The notes below the pieces were generated by a model. That model worked only from the letters and a program-made list of their open reading frames with translations, was not told where the DNA came from and ran no database searches. Position numbers and translations under genes: made by a program. A stretch of DNA of 64,000 nt from Rhynchopus euleeides (lineage: Eukaryota > Euglenozoa > Diplonemea > Diplonemida > Diplonemidae), in NCBI GenBank assembly GCA_963210315.1, contig OY723294.1, positions 310,001 to 374,000 on the forward strand. The letters are read 5' to 3'. Of this stretch, positions 10,783-19,223 are shown piece by piece (the first letter of the stretch is position 1; each line of letters opens with the position of its first letter).

Positions 10783-11362
10783 GTGAGGGGGGGGGGTGTT
10801 TGGCAGTTCAGGTACGTAGGTGATTTTGTTTGTCCTCGAGAGCGGAGTGACGTCGTGGGGGAGTTGTCTTGAGGCCCCACCCCCAGGCCCCCTGCCCACC
10901 TGGATGGCTCACCCCCCTCCTGGTGGTCCACCGGTGGGCAGCCCCTTCACCAACTAGGAATTGTAAATGGAAAGTAATGGGGGGGGTGGGTCTGTGCAGG
11001 GAAGATAGCTCGGCGTGAAAAATAACCTGATGCCATGCAAGGTACTCCCCTAGTTTTCAATGGAAATTGGCCCATATCAACAGGAAATGGCTGGAACACC
11101 CGTCGTTTCAGCAGGTTCACCCGTCGACTCGACGGGTCCACCCGTCGAGTCGACGGGTGCCACCCGTCGTTTCACCCGTCGTCATTTCACCCGTCGTCCC
11201 GACTAGTCGTCCGGGCGACTAGTCCGTGGTGTCCCCCCCCCTTTTCGTTCAGTTTTTTTTGCACTCCCGCCAGTATCGCCGCGGGTTTCTTTGTATACAC
11301 ACACAAAACACAGGCCCGGTCGTACGTTTCTCAACCAAACTCCCCACGCCCACACACCCATT

Positions 11363-14334
11363 TTACGCCACGTAACGGTATAGGCTCTGCTTATCACCGT
11401 CACGCTCAATGTATTCACGTGCAATCAGATCCTCGATACGCTTCTTGATGTGGCGAGGGTCCGGCTTAAAGTGGTTGCTGAGCTGTGCAATGCACTCGCC
11501 AATCTGTGTTGCGGTTGGGGGTGTTTGTGGTGTCGCCATAAGCTTGTCAAACCCAGGCGACCCCCAAGAGGGGCACAGGTGGTGAGGTGGAGTTGCCGGG
11601 AGGTCAAGAAGATCTGCTTTTGTTGGTCCCCACAACCTCCAGCGACAGCATGACGCGCGCTGTTCCCATATAGGCGTCGTCATTAACTCAGGTGAGGGGA
11701 CACGGCAATGTAGTCATACCAGCACAGGATGTTCCATCTGTTTTCTGCTCTTCATGATCCGCACGATGCACGCCTCGATAGCGTGCCTGCGATCTTCCTC
11801 AACGGTGGCAGTGACCTGTGGTGGGTATGGTATTGTGTGGCAGTGGAAGTCACATGGAGAGAACAGGGTGCGTTTGGTGGCGCTGTGGCGCTCTCCGCCA
11901 CAGCCTGCAAAAAAAGTCTCACATATGTGCACCGATCGTCGCACCACGTTGCGCGCCATACCTGCTGTGCAACCTTGTGGCTTGTCTTTGCCACGACGGT
12001 CGGGATTTTGAGCTTGCGCGATTGGCCCGTGAATGTGGTGTTGACCTTGAAAGTGTCGCTCTCATCCACAGACTTCGTCGCCTTCGCCCCCTCAGGCACA
12101 ACCTTGAGCAGCAACTTGTACTTCCCCATGGCAAGCGACTGCAACGCCTTCTTGGTCTCCTCCCACGGGAGTGTCAGCTCCTTCACGAACCCCTCGCCTG
12201 TGATTTCCTCGCGGTCGTTGAAGAGCAGCAGCACACAGGCCTGGAAGGCGGTGACCTGCAGCTGGAACTTCTGCTTGTTGAACAGCGCATCGAGCGTGAC
12301 GTTGGCAAGCGAGTGCACCCAACGGAGCTTCCGGCTCTGCAGGGTTGTGGGTGTGACATGACGTGTCAAGAGAAGACCCCTCAAGGGGCTGCAAGAGTCA
12401 TTGCGGCACCCACCCCTCCCCTCCACCCACCCCCACTCCCGAAAACGGCACACACCTGAGTGCGTGAGCTGTAGAACTCACGGAACTTCTCCATGGCAAT
12501 CTGCACCTGCGGCGGCACCACAAGAGGGTGCAGGTGGAAGGCAGGCCATGACACCGTTGTCAACACCTGCATCGAATAGTCGAATCCGATGGTGATTTTG
12601 TTGTCAGCCAGGTACGTCTTGAAGCGCCCCTGCAGGTCCTGCGAGAGGTTCTTGTCTGTGAGCATCTTTTCCAACCGGCTTGTGTACGGCGCGCCTTGGC
12701 GCATCTTCAGCTTGCTGATGAGACTCCGCTCGGCGTCATCGTTGACGGTCAGCATGAGGAGGCGCTTCGAGAGCTGCTTCCTGTGGCAGGGCAGAACAAA
12801 CAGTACCGGAGGACTACACAAGCAGCACCACAGCACCAGCACCCCCCAACCCCTCACACCACATACCTGTAGAACTCCTGGAAGAGGTCTTTGTCGCTGA
12901 TGTACCCAAACAGCTGCACGACCTGCTCCAGGATGTCCTCCAGCTCGTTCTCCCCCATCTTCTCGGTGGAGTTCTTCATCAGCATGTCGCAGTACGACGC
13001 GATGAGGTCAGACGAAAACACCTGTGGGGGTGGGTGGGGGTGTTTTGTGCTCACTGATTCACGGGAGAAGATACGGCAACATCGCCCCGGAAAGTGTGGC
13101 GGCAGGGCCTGCGGCCCCCTTTTGAATTCCCCTTTCATACCTTCGAGGGGGGAGAACCAGGAGGTGCGTTCTTCGAGCTGCTGTGGAGCTGCTGGTTGAC
13201 AAACGCCTCGAAGGCATCCTTCACAGCCTTCTGAAACACCGCATCGTCGTTCAGCTGATCGCGCAGGATACACCGGTATTTCCTGTGCAGCTCCAGCAGG
13301 TCGTTGGTATACGCCTTGAAACAGAGATCGGGCGAGTTGGAGTGCCTCGCAACGACACCCTTGCCTTCGTTTGTCACAAACTCATGCAGCAGCTGCGCCA
13401 TGGGCTCCAGCCCCTTCGGGATCCTCGAGAAGAGCCTGTAGGCACGCTCGATATCGGCAAGCCTCTGATCCCGCAGCAAACTGATAAACCCGCTGTTCTC
13501 CATCTCCAGAAGCGTCTTCTGCTGCTCCGCAAGCAGCCTGTTCTCCACCTCCGTGATGAGATCGCTGTCGCTGTGGAGGTATGACTCAGCCCTCTGAGCC
13601 TCCTCCTGCAACCGCTTCTCCGCCTTCTTGAGGTACTCCGTCGCGCTGTCCTCCACAACCCACCGGCTGGCCTCCCTCTGGTAGAAATCCCCGGAGCTCT
13701 TCACAAAAGGCCGCTCGAAGTCGTAGCTGTACACCGCATTCTCGTTATCATCCCCAACCATCTCCGCATAGAGGCTGATTGCCTCCCTCAGCAGAGTCCT
13801 GTCGATGATCTCCCCGACCCTCTCATGCTGGATCCTATCAAACACTGCCTCGCGGAGCTCGTTCTTAATAGGTGTGTAGATCTCCCTGAAGAACCTCTTC
13901 AGCGAGTTGATATTCAGCTTGTCCTTATCGTAATGCTCAGCATAGAATCGGTCCAGATAAGAGAAGTACATCCCGAGCCAGCGTGTGATAAGCTTGTGGT
14001 TTTGCCACTTCTGAACCACTTCGCGAAGGAACATGTCAGGCGTCTTCCCTACGGTGGTGATCTTCCGTTCGACAAGGTATCCTGTGAGCAGCTCTCCGTA
14101 GCGGGAGTAGAGTTCTGCAGCAGCGCGTTGTTTCGTCTGCCCCGCGGCATCGCTGCTCGACTTACTGCTCTCCGTGCAGAGGTTGTAGACAATAGTGTAC
14201 AGCGCCATCCGGTTAGGGAGGTCTTCCAGACCACCCCCTGCACAGCCATCCTCGACATGCGCGAGGAGGTTGTGGAAACCCCGCTGTAGCTTCACCCATT
14301 CTTCCTCCAGCTTCGCCTGCTCCTGCTCGTTCAT
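11363..14334 (-). CDS. Cullin-1 (SCF ubiquitin ligase scaffold), six exons
   Basis: Scaffold of SCF-type E3 ubiquitin ligases: the N-terminus binds the Skp1 adaptor, the C-terminus binds Rbx1 and is activated by Nedd8. Exons: 13141-14334, 12867-13021, 12456-12780, 11962-12336, 11720-11815 and 11363-11503, giving 761 residues, the usual cullin length. The N-terminal repeats resemble CUL1 (MALYTIVYNLCTE, then MFLREVVQKWQNHKLITRWL). The cullin core has DLFQEFYRKQLSKRLL across the second junction. The neddylation site is in IVRIMKSRK (about K705), and the protein ends ERDGDKQSLYRYVA. Four donors are GTATG and one is GTGTG; introns are 86-216 bp. The start is set by an acceptor one base before the ATG (a C-tract then TTTTCAG). 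Confidence 0.96.
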
Positions 14335-14726
14335 CCTGAAAACAAGGGTGGGGGGGAGGGGGCGGGGGGATCGAACAAGAGGGAATGAATCAAGGGTAAG
14401 TGAGAGGGGGATATAATAGGGGGGGGGGATCTGAGAATTATCTAGTTAGAAACAGAGCTGGGGGGGAGGGAAGAGGGGAGGTGGGGGCGAGATGAGGGGA
14501 AGAGATGGGTGGGGACTCACCCACCCACCCCCCCCCCCCCGACCCCCCCCTTCCCGGCCCACCCGAGTTGCACAGGAGGGGGTGGGGTGGGGGCGGGGTG
14601 GGTGGAGGAACAGAGAAGACGGCGCACGAAGGGAGGGGGAGGGAGGGGGGTGCTGCGCTGTGTGTGTGTTGTGTGTATTTGTTGTCGCGCCCTCCCCTGC
14701 TGTTTGTGGGGTGGGGTGGGGGCGTT

Positions 14727-14744
14727 TGATCGTCGAGAGTGGGG
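14727..14744 (-). promoter_or_regulatory. Recurrent upstream motif, copy 1 (split by a MITE)
   Basis: On the coding strand the motif is CATTCACTCTCGACGATCAA followed by AC and a C-rich tract. This copy lies about 390 bp upstream of the cullin start and is interrupted by the 97-bp element at 14742-14838; its other half resumes at 14839. Intact copies are at 49138-49165 and, diverged, at 22242-22270. The function is unknown; the location in intergenic pre-mRNA next to the pyrimidine tract suggests an RNA-processing role. Confidence 0.4.
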
Positions 14745-14838
14745 GTCTTCGCTACGGGGTGATCGTCAGTGCATTTTGGTGCATTTCCTGTTGAATTGGC
14801 TGAAAACTGACGAAGTTTGTCGACCAGCGAAGACCCCC
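14742..14838. mobile_element. 97-bp hairpin MITE with CTTCGCTAC ends, 3-bp target duplication
   Basis: The ends GGGGTCTTCGCTAC and AGCGAAGACCCCC are inverted repeats. AGTG occurs on both sides (14738-14741 and 14839-14842). The intact sequence at 49138-49165 reads straight through this site, so it serves as an empty-site comparison. Counting the shared G in the repeat gives a perfect 13-bp TIR and a 3-bp duplication, AGT. Relatives are at 58450-58558 and, degenerate, at about 31600-31724. Confidence 0.85.
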
Positions 14839-14879
14839 AGTGAATGGAAAAGCAAGTCTCCCATCACCTAATAGCAACA

Positions 14880-15065
14880 CTGCTGAGGCAGCGAAGAGAA
14901 ATAGCGACTTCTGGCACCAGTGTTCTGGAGATTGCAATGGATGATATCTAAACCTGTCAGTGAGTATCGATTGGTGGACAAGTCTGGTGCCAGCACCCGC
15001 GGTAATTCCAGCACCAATAGCGTTTTTGAATGCTGCTGTCTCGCAATGGTAGTCCGTTTTTCTGG
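14880..15065 (+). rRNA. Fragment of 18S rRNA, 530-loop region (degenerate)
   Basis: GAGGCAGCGAAGAGAAATAG near the left edge, ATGATATCTAAACC in the middle, and GGACAAGTCTGGTGCCAGC followed by ACCCGCGGTAATTCCAGC are in the order and at about the spacing of the SSU rRNA 530 region. The CACCCGCGG form, in place of CAGCCGCGG, is the euglenozoan version. The right part (AATGCTGCTGTC) parallels the kinetoplastid AATGCTGTTGCTG. It is only about 185 nt long, has substitutions at normally invariant sites, and runs opposite to the gene cluster. It is therefore an rRNA-derived insertion, not a working rRNA gene. It also gives the best lineage clue in the window. Confidence 0.8.
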
Positions 15066-15437
15066 TAGTCACCCCACCAAGAAGGTGGGGGGGGGGGGGG
15101 TTGGGTGGCATCTCCCCCTGAATTTTGCCGCCTCACTATATGTACATCGAACAGCCAAGCATGGCAAGCCTGGCGATACAGACACACCCTCCCCCTTTTC
15201 TGTTGTTGCGTTGGGGGGATTTTTTTGGCTCCCCTAGAAGGGGGGGGGGGAGGGGAGGTTGGCGGTGATGGCAAAAACCCTTCACGCTTCTACCTTCCTC
15301 AGCTTCCACACACACACATGCACCCTCTCCTGGCGGCCTATCGGATGCGTTTTTGTTACGTTTTATCGTTGAGGCTTGCAGCTGCGCAGGCAGAAATGAC
15401 AGCACTGCACAGCATCAGGCCTGACACCTTGGGGTGT
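15066..15437. other. Intergenic DNA
   Basis: G-tracts and a short hairpin (CACCCCACCAAGAAGGTGGGG-like arms at 15069-15090); no gene seen. The segment AGTCCGTTTTTCTGGTAGTC just before the hairpin resembles a segment at 49193-49212, on the other side of the same recurrent block. Confidence 0.4.
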
Positions 15438-15704
15438 TCACGCGCCCGACACCAATCGGCATCTGTCATGTCCAATAGTCATTATGGAGCAGTTCAGCTG
15501 CATGACCATGGACAAAATCGAGGCGCTCTCCTGGGCGTCAGAGAGGTTCAGCCCCTCGGCCTGCGTCTCGGACGCCACAAGGACAGACCCGAAGCTGCGC
15601 GACTGCACATCGAGCGGCCCGCCACGGTGAGCCACTGCGGGCACCCGGACAAAGGTGCGGATCCCGCCCCGTGCCGCAAGGGGCACCACCCGACTGAACA
15701 GCAT
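15438..15704 (-). CDS. Small protein with mitochondrial-presequence-like N-terminus (possibly a gene fragment)
   Basis: 88 codons from the Met at 15704. A plausible trans-splice acceptor (CTTGTCCGCAG) lies about 23 bases upstream. The N-terminus MLFSRVVPLAARGGIRTFVR is amphipathic, arginine rich and free of acidic residues, as in mitochondrial targeting peptides. It is followed by RSFGSVLVASETQAEGLNLS, which loosely resembles the start of mature electron-transfer flavoprotein alpha (a short beta strand, an acidic residue, then Gly/Leu-Asn). The protein is far too short for that family, and I cannot find a donor or a following exon. It may be a truncated or relic gene, or a small lineage-specific mitochondrial protein. 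Confidence 0.35.
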   Translation of the reverse strand: MLFSRVVPLAARGGIRTFVRVPAVAHRGGPLDVQSRSFGSVLVASETQAEGLNLSDAQESASILSMVMQLNCSIMTIGHDRCRLVSGA

Positions 15705-16308
15705 GTTGCAAAACCCCCGCCGCCCGTCTGCGGACAAGACAGGTCACCCGTTCCTGAGGGGCAGGGGGTGGTGTGGTGGTGGCGGCGATGCAGAGTCGTG
15801 CTGCTCAAAGGAGGTGGGATCGAAATGGGGGAGGGGGGAGGGGGGGTGGCTGTCTTCGCTCTGTGCCCATCGAGAGGCGAGACAATGCGGCAGCCTTTCC
15901 GCTCCGGAGGTTCAGGCTTGTTGCGCACCAACTGCGCATGCGTGGAAACGCGCCCCTGAAACCAAACACCCAGTGGGGCCTTGTCGGAGTGCCGACGTAA
16001 GATGCATACGCCCAGCCCCTTCTAGCAAAATGGTTATATTCCCCACATCACACACACGCAGGGCAGGGCAGGGCGAGAAGTAGCGAGAGAGAGAGAGAGG
16101 GGGGGGGGGGGGGAGAGGGGGAGAGAGTGCAGCAAGACACAAGACTGCCAAGTGTAAATGAAAGAGGTCTTGTCTGTCTGCCTCCGACACCCCTCCCCCC
16201 CCCCCCCCCCCAGCCCCCCGCCCTACACCCGACTCACAGGAACACACGCGTTAATCATTGTGATTGATGCAGGCAGCAGGGGGGGTAAAACAGAGAGAAT
16301 CCCCAGCC
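15705..16308. other. Intergenic DNA
   Basis: Contains a GA-dinucleotide run with G-tracts (about 16081-16125) and a C-tract at 16194-16212. No gene seen. It lies between the methyltransferase 3' end and the small presequence-like ORF and probably holds the latter's acceptor tract. Confidence 0.4.
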
Positions 16309-17643
16309 TCAGTGCAACTCACGTCGGGTGCAGACATAGACACGGCGTTCGGAGCTGCGGGGGTTGTAGGTCGTCCCGTCGAAGTCGCCATACATGGCGA
16401 CCACATCGAACATCTCTTCCTTGAGAATCGCCTCAAACTCCGCTGGGGAGACGAGGAGCTCCTCGCAGGAGTCTTCGAAATGCGCGAGATAGCTCTCCCG
16501 CTGCTGCGACCGCTGCAACGCAGACCCGATGTATTCAATCCTCCTCTTGTGGTCAGCAGCAGCGTAGGTCCGCTTGATCACATCGAGATTCCCTTCGTCG
16601 ATCTGCGCCGCCGAGATGGCGAGCTCGGTGCTCGACACTTTGAAGGACATCACCTCCTGCTTCGTCTTAAAGGCCCCCTGGATGTGCACGTTGGGTATGT
16701 CCGCCACCAGCACACCCCCGCGCTGCAGGTGGAACCAGATCCGCCGCACCGCCTGCCGCACCGCCTCCAGCGAGGGCAGATACAGCAGGGCATTCAGGCA
16801 GATGGCGCTGTCGAACTGCTCCAGCTTGTCCCAGGGGGACGACTCCTGCCCCTCCTTGGGGGGGCTGGCTCGCGCGTCCTGCTTCTCCACCTCGAAGGAC
16901 GTCATGTCGGCGAGGAGGAACTGGGTGGGCGGCTTGGGGGAAGGTTCAGTCTCCAGCTGGAAGCGGAGCTTCTCCTTGGCGATGTCGAGCAGGACATGGG
17001 AGGAGTCGACACCTGTCACCCGCAGCCCGTAGTAGCGGAAGAAGAAGGAGAAGAGGCCAGTGCCGCACGCAACATCCAGGACGTGGTGTGCCTGGCGGGT
17101 GGAGAGGATCGAGAGGATGAACGACGCCCCAGGATTGAAGCTCGGCACATTCCCGAAGAGCACGTCGTGGTATTTTCCCATCTTGAAAAACTGGTTGTGC
17201 CCCTGGACAACCTTTGTGCTATGCGATTTTGCGTTCCGCTCAGCAGGCGTGATGCCTGCCCTGTGCTGCGAGTCGTCGTCGTTATAAACAAACATGCCAA
17301 CGTTCTGCGCGTTGATGACAATTGTCTTGCTGCGCACCACGGAAACTTCGGATGAGTCGGTAACCACAGCAGCGAATGGCTTGACAGCGTCCTCCACAAC
17401 ATCGACGTCAAACCCGGAGACGCTGACCGCGTCACCCTCCTGCACAAAGCAGAGCGCATCGGCCCAAGTGTCCTGCAGCACCACGTCAATCAGGTTGGGC
17501 CCGACCTCCTTCCGCTCCCCCTCGAGCAGCAGGACCAGCTTGCGGTGGCCCTGCTTGGTGCGCTCGCTCCCCGACGACCCCTTCACGGTCCCCGAGATGC
17601 GCAGCGAGCTGTGCTTGCTCTGCAGTGCCGCGACGAACCCCAT
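16309..17643 (-). CDS. Class I SAM-dependent methyltransferase with N-terminal beta-barrel-like domain
   Basis: 444 residues in one exon. Residues 160-300 form a class I methyltransferase core: motif I is VLDVACGTGLFSFFF (188-202), the acidic strand-2 end is GVDSS (211-215), and the next strands carry FLLADMTSFEV and FDSAICLNALLYLPSLEAV, a normal order for SAM binding. The first 120 residues (LRISGTVKG, KLVLLLEGERKEVG, LIDVVLQDTW, GDAVSVSGFDVDVV) read like an OB-fold barrel, which would suit binding to nucleic acid, but that is inference. The C-terminus (MFDVVAMYGDFDGTTYNP) resembles the final strands of small-molecule methyltransferases. Substrate unknown. I chose the Met at 17643 because an AG (GGGCGTCAG) precedes it by six bases and the upstream extension is intergenic-like. 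Confidence 0.82.
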   Translation of the reverse strand: MGFVAALQSKHSSLRISGTVKGSSGSERTKQGHRKLVLLLEGERKEVGPNLIDVVLQDTWADALCFVQEGDAVSVSGFDVDVVEDAVKPFAAVVTDSSEVSVVRSKTIVINAQNVGMFVYNDDDSQHRAGITPAERNAKSHSTKVVQGHNQFFKMGKYHDVLFGNVPSFNPGASFILSILSTRQAHHVLDVACGTGLFSFFFRYYGLRVTGVDSSHVLLDIAKEKLRFQLETEPSPKPPTQFLLADMTSFEVEKQDARASPPKEGQESSPWDKLEQFDSAICLNALLYLPSLEAVRQAVRRIWFHLQRGGVLVADIPNVHIQGAFKTKQEVMSFKVSSTELAISAAQIDEGNLDVIKRTYAAADHKRRIEYIGSALQRSQQRESYLAHFEDSCEELLVSPAEFEAILKEEMFDVVAMYGDFDGTTYNPRSSERRVYVCTRRELH

Positions 17644-17897
17644 AGCCCCCTGACGCCCCACCCCTGGGGTGGGTATGTTAGGGATGCTGCCGGGGGGGGG
17701 GGGGCGGGATGTGTGATTGTCGAAAATGAATGCACAAAAAAGCGACGACAAAAGTCACTCCCGGGAGGGGGGGTGGGGTTCGGTGAGAGGGGGTTGGGGG
17801 CGTGGGGGATGTGCGTGTCTGGCAGGGCAGTGCAGAATGCCTTTCTGCACTGTGTGCGCTGCGGCTCTTGGGATCTCTCCGATGCGTGGGCACACCA

Positions 17898-19223
17898 TTA
17901 CATGTGATGACTTGCAGCAGCAAGTATCTCGCGGTCTTCCTTCAGGCTGTCGTGTGCGTACGCGAGTGAGTCCCCATCTTGTTGAACTGCAGCAAGAACG
18001 ATCTCACGATCACCCTTCAGGCTGTCGTCTGCGTACTCGAGTGACTCCCCATATTGTTGAACTGCAGCAAGAACGATATCACGACCACCCTTCAGGCTGT
18101 CGTCTGCGTACTCGAGTGACTCCCCATATTGTTGAACTGCAGCAAGAACGATATCACGATCACCCTTCAGGCTGTCGTCTGCGTACTCGAGTGACTCCCC
18201 ATATTGTTGAACTGCAGCAAGAACGATCTCACGATCACCCTTCAGGCTGTCGTCTGCGTACTCGAGTGACTCCCCATATTGTTGAACTGCAGCAAGAACG
18301 AACTCACGATCACCCTTCAGGCTGTCGTCTGCGTACTGGAGTGAGCGCCCACCTTGTTGAACTGCAGCAAGAACGATCTCACGATCACCCTTCAGGCTGT
18401 CGTCTGCGTACAGGAGTGAGTACCCCTCTTGTTGAACTGCAGCAAGAACGATCTCACGATCACCCTTCAGGCTGTCGTCTGCGTACTGGAGTGAGCGCCC
18501 ACCTTGTTGAACTGCAGCAAGAACGAACTCACGATCACCCTTCAGGCTGTCGTCTGCGTACTGGAGTGAGTACCCACGATATTGAACCGCAGCAAGAACG
18601 ATCTCACGATCACCCTTCAGACTGTCGTCTGCGCACTCGAGTGAGAGCCCATATTGTTGAACTGCAGCAAGAACGATCTCACGATCACCCTTCAGGCTGT
18701 CGTCTGCGTACTGGAGTGAGCGCCCACCTTGTTGAACTGCAGCAAGAACGATCTCACGATCACCCTTCAGGCTGTCGTCTGCGTACTGGAGTGAGCACCC
18801 ATCTTGTTGAACTGCAGCAAGAACGATCTCGCGATCACCCTTCACGGTGGTGTGCGCATGTCTGAGCCAGTCCCTCTCATACTCCCGAACGGCTTGAAGG
18901 ACCTCATCGCGTGTCGTCACCCACAGCGGGACCTGCCACAGTTGCTTCTCCCCCTTGTGCACCGCATCGAGGTGACGGTCGGGACGGAGGGTGACGTGAA
19001 CCACGCATCCGGCTTCGACACCTGCATGGCTGCACAGAGGCTCGTCGTCACACACCGCTTTGCCCCCCACCGACAGATGCACGTCCTCTTCCTCCACACC
19101 ATCAGCGTAGCGGAACGCCTCGCGTGCTTGGCGCTTCAGCCTGTCGGGCTTCTCGTTCATCCCGATGTCGACAGCGTGCGTCACGCCTGTCGCCGCATCC
19201 GTCAGGAACACGTCCATAACCAC
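17898..19223 (-). CDS. Ubiquitin-like N-terminus plus DUF4116 repeat protein
   Basis: 441 residues. Residues 1-82 (MVMDVFLTDAATGVTHAVDI through HLSVGGKAVCDDEPL to VVHVTLRPD) have the strand and turn pattern of a ubiquitin-like domain. After a short helical linker come 12 tandem 25-residue units of the form KGDREIVLAAVQQ-G-SLQYADDSL, matching DUF4116, and a broken thirteenth (KEDREILAAASHHM) that ends the protein. Units are encoded by 75-bp DNA repeats that are nearly identical, with variation concentrated at the residues around YGESLE/GGRSLQ, so the array expands and contracts or is homogenised. DUF4116 proteins are abundant in protists and giant viruses; their function is unknown. The opposite-strand frame at 17717-18865 is a shadow of the repeat. 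Confidence 0.88.
   Translation of the reverse strand: MVMDVFLTDAATGVTHAVDIGMNEKPDRLKRQAREAFRYADGVEEEDVHLSVGGKAVCDDEPLCSHAGVEAGCVVHVTLRPDRHLDAVHKGEKQLWQVPLWVTTRDEVLQAVREYERDWLRHAHTTVKGDREIVLAAVQQDGCSLQYADDSLKGDREIVLAAVQQGGRSLQYADDSLKGDREIVLAAVQQYGLSLECADDSLKGDREIVLAAVQYRGYSLQYADDSLKGDREFVLAAVQQGGRSLQYADDSLKGDREIVLAAVQQEGYSLLYADDSLKGDREIVLAAVQQGGRSLQYADDSLKGDREFVLAAVQQYGESLEYADDSLKGDREIVLAAVQQYGESLEYADDSLKGDRDIVLAAVQQYGESLEYADDSLKGGRDIVLAAVQQYGESLEYADDSLKGDREIVLAAVQQDGDSLAYAHDSLKEDREILAAASHHM

Larger units (their letters stand above)
7938..11231. mobile_element. 3.3-kb TIR transposon with CCCGTCGA-palindrome subterminal repeats
   Basis: Inverted repeats of about 290-300 bp (7938-8238 and 10948-11231) start with CACCACGGACTAGTCG. 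The outer parts carry repeated ACCCGTCGACTCGACGGGT palindromes. The inner parts are nearly identical, including the stretch ending in the junction CACCAACTAGGAATTG. I could not define a target duplication beyond a possible TC. The body holds a broken plus-strand coding region (8510-9600), a nested 345-bp MITE (9667-10011) and an intact zinc-finger ORF (10024-10782). No known transposase family is evident. This may be an autonomous or recently autonomous element of an undescribed type. Confidence 0.85.

Noticed and set aside
15438-15704. Firm assignment as electron-transfer flavoprotein alpha
   Set aside because: Only about 20 residues look similar and no further exon was found; kept as an unidentified small ORF.
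17717-18865. 382-codon plus-strand repeat protein
   Set aside because: Antisense of the DUF4116 repeat; the 75-bp period has no stop on either strand, so the shadow frame stays open.
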